Source: JBGSYN01 sp041750975
GTDB taxonomy: Bacteria; Pseudomonadota; Alphaproteobacteria; Geminicoccales; Geminicoccaceae
DNA length: 5,071 nt
Assembly: GCA_041750975.1 (NCBI GenBank)
Contig: JBGSYN010000030.1
Span: 1 to 5,071, forward strand
Reading direction: 5' to 3'
Shown here piece after piece: positions 1 to 4,678 of the stretch. Within the stretch, counting starts at the first letter, position 1; every line of letters begins with the position of its first letter. The notes beneath the pieces were generated by a model. It was not told the DNA's origin. It saw only the letters and a list, made by a program, of their open reading frames with translations, and searched no databases. Position numbers and translations under genes: made by a program.

Positions 1-395
1 TCGGTGATGAAGGTGTCGACGATCGGCCGGCCGGCGGGCTTGGCGTAGACCGTGGCGAAATGGGCGAGAGGCAGCATTTCCCGGACGACGCGGCCGGTGG
101 CACCGGTATCGACCAGATCGTCGACGATGATCCAGCCGGCGCCGTCGCCCTGGGCCCGCTTGAGGACGTGGGCGTCGCGCTGGTCCTGGTGATCGTAGGA
201 GGAAATGCAGACCGTATCGATCAGGCGGATATCGAGCTCGCGGGCGATGATATGGGCGGGCACCAAGCCGCCGCGGGTGACGGCGACGATGCCCTGCCAG
301 GGCGATTTCTCGGCAAGTCTCCAGGACAAAGCCCTGGCATCCCGGTGCAGCTGGTCCCAGCTCACAGGATAGTATTTGGTTTTGCGCTCGTCCAA
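1..395 (-). CDS. gpt: Xanthine/guanine phosphoribosyltransferase, 3' end cut by window
   Basis: Salvage enzyme that transfers phosphoribose from PRPP to xanthine, guanine or hypoxanthine; cytoplasmic or membrane-associated. I translated the minus strand: 131 codons are present, against about 152 residues in E. coli Gpt, so the C-terminal end lies off the window. Near the N-terminus is a YPVSWDQLHRDARALSWRL segment (residues 9-27). An AVTRGGLVPA loop follows (38-47), then the PRPP-binding loop IIVDDLVDTGAT (89-100), and FATVYAKPAGRPIVDTF (113-129). The start must be TTG at 395: an in-frame TAA lies at 413-411 and no ATG or GTG lies between them. A GGAG sits 10 nt upstream of the TTG. The gene is divergent from the DUF1192/NUDIX pair and seems to share its -35 region. 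Family assignment is secure; the specificity (xanthine versus guanine) is inferred from family knowledge. Confidence 0.93.
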   Translation of the reverse strand, partial: MDERKTKYYPVSWDQLHRDARALSWRLAEKSPWQGIVAVTRGGLVPAHIIARELDIRLIDTVCISSYDHQDQRDAHVLKRAQGDGAGWIIVDDLVDTGATGRVVREMLPLAHFATVYAKPAGRPIVDTFIT

Positions 396-428
396 AGCCT
401 TGTCGCTCCGTTAACCAAATTGGAACGG

Positions 429-458
429 AGAAAGGCGGTGCCCGCCGGCACTTGTCAA
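429..458 (-). promoter_or_regulatory. Candidate promoter for gpt, perfect -35
   Basis: On the minus strand a perfect TTGACA (458-453, inside CCTTGACA) lies about 58 nt upstream of the gpt TTG start. The region expected for the -10 (about 435-429) reads CCTTTCT, a poor match, so only the -35 is well supported. This -35 overlaps that of the opposite promoter in the palindrome CTTGTCAAG at 451-459. Confidence 0.35.
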
Positions 459-481
459 GGCCCAGCCGGAAGCGCGACAAT
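451..481 (+). promoter_or_regulatory. Candidate sigma-70 promoter for the DUF1192-NUDIX operon
   Basis: TTGTCA at 452-457 (5 of 6 to TTGACA), an 18-bp spacer, then GACAAT at 476-481 (4 of 6 to TATAAT). It would start transcription near 488, leaving a leader of about 40 nt before the ATG at 526. Called by eye only. Confidence 0.45.
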
Positions 482-525
482 AGCGGTCCGCCCGCCATGG
501 CGGATCGACAGCGAGGAGAGATGCG

Positions 526-717
526 ATGGATGACAACGAACCCCGGCCCAGGCCGCAAACCTCCTTTCCGGCCAGGCTCGAAGCGATGTCGGTCGGCAAT
601 CTCGAGGACTATGTGCTGGCGCTCAGGGCCGAGATCGTGCGGGTCGAGCAGGAGATCGCGAAACGGTCGGATATCCGCAGTGCCGCCGAAGCGCTGTTCA
701 GGAAGCCGCAAACGTGA
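526..717 (+). CDS. DUF1192 family small protein
   Basis: A 63-residue acidic/basic protein of unknown function. It shows the pattern I associate with alphaproteobacterial DUF1192: a charged, proline-rich N-terminus (residues 1-14), then a PARLEAMSVGNLEDYVLALRAE-type segment (about 15-36), a short coiled-coil-like helix EIVRVEQEIAKR (about 36-47), and a C-terminal AAEALFRK. The length fits the family. The start is ATG 526, with a purine-rich GAGGAGAG Shine-Dalgarno at 512-519; an ATG at 521 is in another frame and is not used. The gene overlaps the next one by 4 bp (GTGA), so the two are probably translationally coupled and share a transcript. No enzymatic motif is visible; the helix suggests a protein-protein contact role, but that is inference. 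Confidence 0.85.
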   Translation: MDDNEPRPRPQTSFPARLEAMSVGNLEDYVLALRAEIVRVEQEIAKRSDIRSAAEALFRKPQT

Positions 718-1247
718 GGTTTTGCTCGGTCTGCGGCGGCAGCCTGGCGCTTGAGGTCCCGCCTGGGGACGATCGCCCGCGCTCGGTCTGTCCCGACTGC
801 GCGACCATTCACTACGTCAACCCCAAGATCGTCGTCGGCAGCGTCTGCGTCGAGCATGACCGGGTCCTTCTGTGCCGCCGCGCGATCGAGCCTCGGCGCG
901 GCTACTGGACCATTCCGGCGGGCTATCTCGAGCTCGACGAGAGCGCCGAGGACGGGGCCAGGCGCGAAGCTTTTGAGGAGGCCTGTGCGCGGATCGAGAT
1001 CGAGGATCTGATTGCGGTCTACAGCGTGACGCGGGCGAAGCAGATCCAGCTGCTCTATCGCGCCCGGTTCGGCGAGCCGGGCTATGGCGTCGGCGAGGAG
1101 AGCCTGGAAGTGGCGATGGTCGGCTGGGACGAGCTGCCGTGGAACGAGCTGGCCTTTCCGACGGTGCGCCTGGTGCTGGCGCGGGCACGTGAGCTCAAGG
1201 ATTTGGCTGGTCCCCTGGTGCCGGTGCGCCAGACAGTGCCGAGTTGA
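714..1247 (+). CDS. NUDIX hydrolase with N-terminal zinc ribbon
   Basis: Probable cytoplasmic nucleoside-diphosphate-linked pyrophosphatase of 177 residues; substrate not predictable. The N-terminus is a four-Cys zinc ribbon (C4-x2-C7 and C26-x2-C29), as in the NADH-pyrophosphatase-like branch of NUDIX proteins. The catalytic NUDIX box runs from residue 70: G70, x5, E76, x7, R84-E85, E88-E89. The metal-binding glutamates are all present, so activity is expected. The usual glycine after EEx is Cys91 here; this position varies in the branch as I recall it. A conserved-looking LEVAMVGWDELPWNELAFPT segment follows near residues 124-143. The start is GTG 714, which overlaps the DUF1192 stop in GTGA, and the first Cys pair begins at residue 4, so no longer start is needed. 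Second gene of a two-gene operon. Confidence 0.92.
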   Translation: MRFCSVCGGSLALEVPPGDDRPRSVCPDCATIHYVNPKIVVGSVCVEHDRVLLCRRAIEPRRGYWTIPAGYLELDESAEDGARREAFEEACARIEIEDLIAVYSVTRAKQIQLLYRARFGEPGYGVGEESLEVAMVGWDELPWNELAFPTVRLVLARARELKDLAGPLVPVRQTVPS

Positions 1248-1259
1248 GAGACAGTGCCG
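1231..1259 (+). repeat. Short direct repeat at the NUDIX 3' end
   Basis: AGACAGTGCCG occurs at 1231-1241 and again at 1249-1259, an 18-bp period that spans the NUDIX stop codon. It looks like a small local duplication. No function seen. Confidence 0.4.
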
Positions 1260-1277
1260 GGCTCAGAAGCTGGCGGA

Positions 1278-1305
1278 TTGACAGAGCCACGAAAACTGCT
1301 ACCGA
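1278..1305 (+). promoter_or_regulatory. Possible promoter for the GNAT gene
   Basis: A perfect TTGACA lies at 1278-1283, 30 bp after the NUDIX stop. With a 16-bp spacer the -10 would be TACCGA (1300-1305), a weak match. If used, it gives a leader of about 120 nt containing the hairpin at 1375-1400. Only the -35 is convincing. Confidence 0.28.
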
Positions 1306-1374
1306 CTGCGGCACAAGGAAAATCCTGGAAGCATCCGATGCGACGACGAGGAAGGTCAGCGACTGGTGTTCGCA

Positions 1375-1400
1375 CCTTCCGATCCTGAGGGATCGGAGGG
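1375..1400 (+). promoter_or_regulatory. Strong hairpin in the gap before the GNAT gene
   Basis: CCTTCCGATCC (1375-1385), loop TGAG, then GGATCGGAGGG (1390-1400): an 11-bp stem with one G-T wobble. The downstream bases (ATCTTCCCTT) are only moderately T-rich. It could be a weak terminator for the NUDIX operon or an attenuator-like element in the GNAT leader. The structure is clear, the role is not. Confidence 0.45.
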
Positions 1401-1433
1401 ATCTTCCCTTGCATTCGTTGTGATATCGCTTCC

Positions 1434-2009
1434 ATGCTTAGTCTCCGCCCCGAATTTCCCACCGATCTCGAAACCATAGAAGTGCTCCTCGATCTCAGCT
1501 TCGGCGTGGATCGAAAGAGCAAGGTTTCCTATCGCTATCGCCGGGGCGTGGCGCCGATTTCGAGCCTCTGCTTTGTCGCCGAACTCGGGCCGGAACGGGT
1601 CGGGGCGATCCGCTATTGGCCGATGCTGCTCGACGACATGCCGTGCCTGTTGTTGGGTCCGCTCGCGATCCACCCCGACCACAAGGGCACAGGCATCGGC
1701 CGGGCGCTGGTCACGCATAGTCTCGCAGCGGCTGCCGCGATGGGCGAGCGTCACGTGTTCCTGGTCGGCGATCACGCCTATTACCGAAGGTTCGGGTTCA
1801 CGATTGCACCGCCCCGTGTCGTCATGCCGGACGAGCGGCCGGAACGGCTGCATTGGCTCGGCTTGAACGATGTCGACCCACCAGAGGAGGGTGGCACGCT
1901 CCGCTCCTGGAGGTGTCTTCGGCGTGAAGGCCATGGCCAGGAGCAGGGAAACTCTGGCGAGCCGCACGTCGGGCTGATACCTGACAGCGGCCTCGCCTGG
2001 GCAAGCTGA
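1434..2009 (+). CDS. GNAT N-acetyltransferase, YhbS-like
   Basis: Predicted cytoplasmic acetyl-CoA-dependent N-acetyltransferase of 191 residues; acceptor unknown. The N-terminal LRPEFPTDLETIEVLLDLSF is the usual strand-helix opening of this group. The central strand reads LLLGPLAIHPDHKGTGIGRA (residues 72-91) and contains the acetyl-CoA pyrophosphate loop. That loop is KGTGIG (84-89), with Lys84 where R or Q is usual. A later HVFLVGDHAYYRRFGF segment is the typical VLGDPxYYxRFGF of YhbS-like proteins. The start is ATG 1434: homology-like sequence begins within a few residues, but no clear Shine-Dalgarno precedes it. The last 25 or so residues are rich in G, Q, E and P, look nonconserved, and make the protein longer than the usual 165-170. 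The stop lies in the hairpin shared with the convergent cytochrome gene. Confidence 0.88.
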   Translation: MLSLRPEFPTDLETIEVLLDLSFGVDRKSKVSYRYRRGVAPISSLCFVAELGPERVGAIRYWPMLLDDMPCLLLGPLAIHPDHKGTGIGRALVTHSLAAAAAMGERHVFLVGDHAYYRRFGFTIAPPRVVMPDERPERLHWLGLNDVDPPEEGGTLRSWRCLRREGHGQEQGNSGEPHVGLIPDSGLAWAS

Positions 2010-2023
2010 GGCAAACCCTCAGC
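2005..2023. terminator. Hairpin spanning both stop codons of convergent genes
   Basis: GCTGAGG (2005-2011), loop CAAAC, CCTCAGC (2017-2023): a perfect 7-bp stem. It contains the GNAT TGA (2007-2009) and, on the other strand, the cytochrome TGA (2021-2019). No T tract follows on either strand, so it is not a canonical Rho-independent terminator; bidirectional termination or 3'-end protection is inferred from its position. Confidence 0.4.
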
Positions 2024-2846
2024 CGTCGCTGGGTGCATCCGGTTGTGCCAGTGCCGCAACAGCGCCGATTAGCCGGGCAAGCCGATGGCTCTTTTCGTCG
2101 TAGCTTAGTTCCTCTTGTTCGAGCGTCGGACAGTAGCCGCCAAGAAACGCTGCAGTCACATCGGCCGACGACTGATCGGGGTGACGGCTCTGATAAGCCT
2201 CGACCAGACCCGACAGCGTGTCGCCATCGAATTCCCCAGGCTCGAGTGCCGCCAATTCCTCGCGGTCCGCATCATCGAAGTCGGCGGTCGTGCTGAGCAC
2301 CGGGCAGACGAATTGCGGCTCGGCATTGGCGTCGTACTCGGGAAAATCACCTGCAGCCCGCCAGCTTCCGACCATGGCTGCGGCGGCGGCGTTGGGCTCG
2401 GCAGCATTGGTCCAGTTCGTGCGCAGGAAGTTGACCAAGTCCGCCACGTCCCGGTCGGTGAGAACCTTCGCATATGCCGGCATCTGTGGCCAGGTATCGC
2501 GGGCTTCAAAGCCCTGCAGGATCGCCATGATCGCATTATAGGGCTGGCGTGCCGTGACGGTCGCATTGCCGGCCAGTGTCGGCGCCGCCGCCTGGATGCC
2601 CCGTCCTTCCGCCTGATGGCAAGTGTAGCAATGCACGCCGTAAAGTTCTTCACCGGCGGCGATGCGGGCATCCGCGACGTCGACATCTTCAGGGGCTTCC
2701 GACTCCTGACCCAGCTCCGGCTGATCCAAGAGGAAGGTTGTAATCGCGTTGAGATCGTCCTCGCGGAGTTGCGACAAGCTATGAAGCGTAACCTCCCACA
2801 TCGGGCCGATCGCCACATAGTTGGGGCCTTTGGGATCGCCTCGCAA
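2019..2846 (-). CDS. 3' fragment of the cytochrome c: third heme domain and extension
   Basis: The first possible start in this frame is TTG 2846, giving 275 residues with CYTCH and the C-terminal extension. The frame itself is open further upstream, to a TGA at 3077-3075. The part from about 3029 to 2847 carries the second heme site CGACH and has no start codon. With no signal peptide this piece could not be exported for heme attachment on its own, which argues that it is a broken part of the upstream gene and not an independent one. Confidence 0.6.
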   Translation of the reverse strand: MRGDPKGPNYVAIGPMWEVTLHSLSQLREDDLNAITTFLLDQPELGQESEAPEDVDVADARIAAGEELYGVHCYTCHQAEGRGIQAAAPTLAGNATVTARQPYNAIMAILQGFEARDTWPQMPAYAKVLTDRDVADLVNFLRTNWTNAAEPNAAAAAMVGSWRAAGDFPEYDANAEPQFVCPVLSTTADFDDADREELAALEPGEFDGDTLSGLVEAYQSRHPDQSSADVTAAFLGGYCPTLEQEELSYDEKSHRLARLIGAVAALAQPDAPSDG

Positions 2847-3582
2847 AAGCTGCGCAAGTTCTTCCTCGTCCCATCGGGTAATGTGAGAGAAGCGGCTGTT
2901 GCTGATATCGGGAGCGTACCAATTCTCGACTTCTTCGCAGGTGAGGAACAGCTCCTTGATCGGCGCGTAGGCAAAATTCTTGGGCGTATGGCAGGCGCCG
3001 CAATGGCCAAGGGCCTCGACCAGGTTGGCCCCCCCTGTTCCATTCCGTGCTTTTCTCCGGAGTGGCCTCCAGCCTCATATTGTCGAGATAAAGCGCCTGC
3101 CAGCCGCCGACGCCTTCGCGAACGTTGAACGGAAAGGTCAAGTCGGGCTCGGGAACCGTGTTTTTGACGGGTTTCAGGCTCTGCAGATAGGCCCAGAGCG
3201 ATTCGACATCCCCGTCGCTCATTTTGGTGTAATAAATATAGGGCATGGCGGGATAGATATAGCTGCCATCGGCGCTAACGCCTTCATGCAAGGCTCGCCT
3301 GAAGTCGTCCAAGGTCCACTCGCCGATGCCAGTCTCGTCGTCCGGGGTTATGTTGTTGCCGTAAATCGGCCCGAATGGCGTCAGAAGTTCGACACCACCG
3401 GCGTAGGGCTCTTCGGGGTCGCTGGTGTGGCATGACGCACAGCCTGCCGATGTGGCGATATAGGCGCCGGCCTCGATTTGTGCCGCATCCTGCGCAAGTG
3501 ACTGACGGGACAGCAACAGCCCCAGGGCCGTACCGGAAATGACGATTGCGATGGCAGCGGCTCGGTTCTTTCCTACACACAT
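2779..3582 (-). CDS. 5' fragment of the cytochrome c: signal peptide and first heme domain
   Basis: The reading frame as written: 267 residues from ATG 3582 to a stop at 2779. The first 183 residues are authentic (signal peptide, CASCH heme site, axial Met113). The remaining 84 or so are out-of-frame readthrough rich in R, P, Q and L with no family character. If the G7 run is real, the cell would make a one-heme protein with a junk tail. The start is preceded by a weak purine-rich stretch GAGACGGA. Confidence 0.6.
   Translation of the reverse strand: MCVGKNRAAAIAIVISGTALGLLLSRQSLAQDAAQIEAGAYIATSAGCASCHTSDPEEPYAGGVELLTPFGPIYGNNITPDDETGIGEWTLDDFRRALHEGVSADGSYIYPAMPYIYYTKMSDGDVESLWAYLQSLKPVKNTVPEPDLTFPFNVREGVGGWQALYLDNMRLEATPEKSTEWNRGGQPGRGPWPLRRLPYAQEFCLRADQGAVPHLRRSRELVRSRYQQQPLLSHYPMGRGRTCAAFARRSQRPQLCGDRPDVGGYAS
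3029..3035 (-). other. G7 homopolymer at the cytochrome frameshift
   Basis: Seven Cs on the plus strand (seven Gs in the coding sense). With six Gs the codons read NRGANLVEALGHCGACH, a textbook second heme site; with seven they read NRGGQPGRGPWPLRRLP. The position of the error is therefore pinned to this run. Confidence 0.9.
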
Positions 3583-3670
3583 TGTTCCGTCTCGTTTGCG
3601 TGACCCCGTGTAGCGGAACCGCCAGATCGACGAGATGTTCCACCCTACGAGGCGTCTGAGCAGCGCTCTA

Positions 3671-3699
3671 TTGCAAGCGACGCGGTCCACGCCTAAGTA
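3671..3699 (+). promoter_or_regulatory. Weak promoter candidate for tRNA-Pro
   Basis: TTGCAA (3671-3676), a 17-bp spacer, and TAAGTA (3694-3699), about 22 bp before the tRNA. The -35 matches moderately and the -10 poorly. The location and spacing are the main support. Confidence 0.25.
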
Positions 3700-3720
3700 A
3701 CGGCATCACCTCAGTCCAGT

Positions 3721-3797
3721 CGGGGCGTAGCGCAGCCCGGTAGCGCATCTGCTTTGGGAGCAGAGGGTCGGGTGTTCGAATCACCCCGCCCCGACCA
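3721..3797 (+). tRNA. tRNA-Pro (anticodon UGG)
   Basis: A complete 77-nt cloverleaf decoding CCA and other CCN proline codons. The acceptor CGGGGCG (3721-3727) pairs with CGCCCCG (3787-3793). The anticodon stem TCTGC/GCAGA (3748-3752, 3760-3764) encloses the loop TTTGGGA with anticodon TGG at 3755-3757. The T stem GGGTG/CACCC encloses TTCGAAT. Discriminator A3794 is followed by an encoded CCA (3795-3797). The D arm lies in 3730-3746. All stems pair perfectly, so the gene looks functional. It is divergent from the cytochrome gene, and lower-GC, accessory-looking DNA begins just downstream; tRNA 3' ends are common integration sites, but no second copy of the 3' end is in the window. Confidence 0.97.
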
Positions 3798-3834
3798 AAA
3801 TCGATCTTCGACTCCGGCATCAGAACCGCTCGCC

Positions 3835-3856
3835 AATTGCTGTGGCGGTAGCAATT
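3835..3856 (+). other. Hairpin between tRNA-Pro and the next ORF
   Basis: AATTGCT (3835-3841) and AGCAATT (3850-3856) form a perfect 7-bp stem around an 8-nt loop, 38 nt after the tRNA CCA. No T run follows. It might serve 3' processing of the tRNA transcript or lie in the leader of the next gene; neither is shown. Confidence 0.3.
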
Positions 3857-3929
3857 ACTCCTGGACAATTGAGCTCGTCTCGTCGGCATGGGATGATCGT
3901 GGCCGTAGCGTCGCGAACGGAGCAAGCCA

Positions 3930-4577
3930 ATGCGAAAAACGGCAGGCCATGATGTGTTCGAACAGGAGGTTGGTACGCGACTGGTCCGTTGGGGACTTGG
4001 ACCCAATCCGAGCCACGACTGCGTCATTACGGCCCACGGGATGCAGCGCACTCTCAACAAGACATTTGCCGTACCGCCCAACACGAATCTCATATTCTAT
4101 GGACCGGAGGGGGCCTCGTTGACAGACTCAGGGCGCGGCGTTGAAGATGTCGTTGAGGGTAAGATACAAGCCTATGCGGCCCTCGGTCCCGGAGCTATTT
4201 GTTCGGACTACAGCCTGATCAAATATCAAGGCTATCATCAGGGGCCGGTTGCAGCGATGGTCGGTAAGGCGGCAGAGCCCTTCGCTGGTGACAGTACCGA
4301 AACGTACCATGACATCGGCAGTCTTTTCCACACCAACAATATGTTGCTCAAGGCGGATCCGGACGATCGAGCCGACCAAAATGCACCCGAACCGATGGCG
4401 ATCATAGACGTCATCACGGTCCGCTATCGCCCTGGACGTCTTCCAACCAACCTAAGCGATGCAATCGCAAGCCTACGCGGCGCCGGGATCAATTACCGAC
4501 AAATCCACTGCTGCTTTTGCCGCTCCCGCAAGCGCGACCTTCTTTGGGGGCCAAGCTACACGCCGAAACCGAAATAG
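3930..4577 (+). CDS. Unassigned protein resembling the putative adhesin Stv domain
   Basis: A 215-residue protein with no signal peptide or membrane segment. I do not recognise it firmly. The stretch VITAHGMQ (32-39), then TFAVPPNTNLIFYGPEG (45-61) and ASLTD (62-66), recalls the pattern HG..., FTVPxGTxLxFY, LSD that I remember from proteins labelled putative adhesin Stv domain. The chain ends with an IHCCFCR segment (192-198), where such proteins tend to have a short Cys-containing strand. The start is ATG 3930, with GGAG at 3919-3922 and a 7-nt spacer, a good ribosome binding site. Base composition is lower in GC and codon use less biased than in the genes to the left, which with the adjacent tRNA-Pro suggests acquired DNA. 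It ends just before a terminator, so it is probably monocistronic. Surface, effector or toxin roles are guesses. It is clearly a real gene; the family is tentative. Confidence 0.7.
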   Translation: MRKTAGHDVFEQEVGTRLVRWGLGPNPSHDCVITAHGMQRTLNKTFAVPPNTNLIFYGPEGASLTDSGRGVEDVVEGKIQAYAALGPGAICSDYSLIKYQGYHQGPVAAMVGKAAEPFAGDSTETYHDIGSLFHTNNMLLKADPDDRADQNAPEPMAIIDVITVRYRPGRLPTNLSDAIASLRGAGINYRQIHCCFCRSRKRDLLWGPSYTPKPK

Positions 4578-4597
4578 CGCGCTCCGTAGGTTTCCAG

Positions 4598-4628
4598 GGG
4601 GCTCTCAAGGCCGGTAGCCTCGTTTTTT
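4598..4628 (+). terminator. Rho-independent-type terminator after the Stv-like ORF
   Basis: GGGGCT (4598-4603) can pair with AGCCTC (4616-4621) with one G-T wobble; a 12-nt loop lies between them, and a G plus six Ts (4623-4628) follow. A smaller stem AGGC/GCCT (4608-4611, 4617-4620) is an alternative fold. It lies 20 bp after the stop codon at 4575-4577. The T tract is good, the stem modest. Confidence 0.5.
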
Positions 4629-4633
4629 CTAGT

Positions 4634-4662
4634 TTTATTTTCCTTGCATCTAGGACTATATT
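4634..4662 (+). promoter_or_regulatory. Candidate promoter in an AT-rich gap before the HTH ORF
   Basis: This is the most AT-rich stretch of the window. TATATT (4657-4662; 5 of 6 to TATAAT, and part of CTATAT) is a good -10; the best -35 at 17 bp is the poor TTTATT (4634-4639). Transcription would start near 4669, about 10 nt before the ATG at 4679, giving an almost leaderless mRNA. Confidence 0.3.
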
Positions 4663-4678
4663 CTGATAACAAAGCCTG

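Larger units (their letters stand above)
2019..3582 (-). pseudogene. Exported triheme cytochrome c (alcohol/gluconate dehydrogenase subunit type), frameshifted
   Basis: Predicted periplasmic electron-transfer subunit that would pass electrons from a dehydrogenase to the quinone pool or oxidase. Removing one G from the G7 run (3035-3029) gives one 520-residue protein. It has a signal peptide (basic start, hydrophobic 8-24, likely cleavage after SLA30). Heme 1 is CASCH 48-52, heme 2 CGACH 194-198 and heme 3 CYTCH 318-322. Each is followed by a plausible axial Met (M113 in PAMP, M261 in GPMW, M367 in PQMP). The order and spacing match AdhB-like triheme subunits of about 470 residues. Residues from about 391 on form an extra acidic extension with Cys426 and Cys484. 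The start is ATG 3582; the frame is open to 3690, but that extension has no signal-peptide character. No catalytic dehydrogenase gene is nearby. As given, the frame breaks at residue 183, so hemes 2 and 3 are lost unless the break is a sequencing error. Confidence 0.85.

Noticed and set aside
60..533. 157-codon plus-strand ORF across the left end
   Set aside because: It is the antisense shadow of gpt: the minus strand gives an unmistakable phosphoribosyltransferase with its PRPP loop, while this translation is a D/G/A/V-rich string with no family character.
1231..1433. CRISPR or other repeat array
   Set aside because: Only a single 11-bp direct repeat pair is present, with no spacers or regular array.
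1866..2009. Suspected frameshift in the GNAT C-terminus
   Set aside because: Another frame reads APGGVFGVKAMARSRE near 1900-1950, which briefly looks family-like, but the annotated frame continues through a plausible GGTLRSWRCLRR ending, so a nonconserved tail is simpler.
2115..3128. 337-codon plus-strand ORF opposite the cytochrome gene
   Set aside because: It lies antisense to three CxxCH heme domains. It stays open because of the high-GC codon use of the real gene and shows no signal, domain or ribosome binding site.
3583..3690. N-terminal extension of the cytochrome to a start at 3690
   Set aside because: The extra 36 residues are Arg/Trp-rich and would bury the signal peptide; ATG 3582 gives a normal exported N-terminus.
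3668..4093. Minus-strand ORF over tRNA-Pro that reads GGVIRTPDPLLPKQMRYRAALR
   Set aside because: This peptide is the reverse-strand translation of the tRNA-Pro gene and is a familiar spurious annotation; the cloverleaf explains the sequence.
4372..4382. Second copy of CCGACCAAAAT, as at the tRNA-Pro 3' end (3791-3801), as an att site
   Set aside because: Only 11 bp match, the copy is inside the coding region of the Stv-like ORF, and the T-arm sequence expected in a real attachment site is absent.
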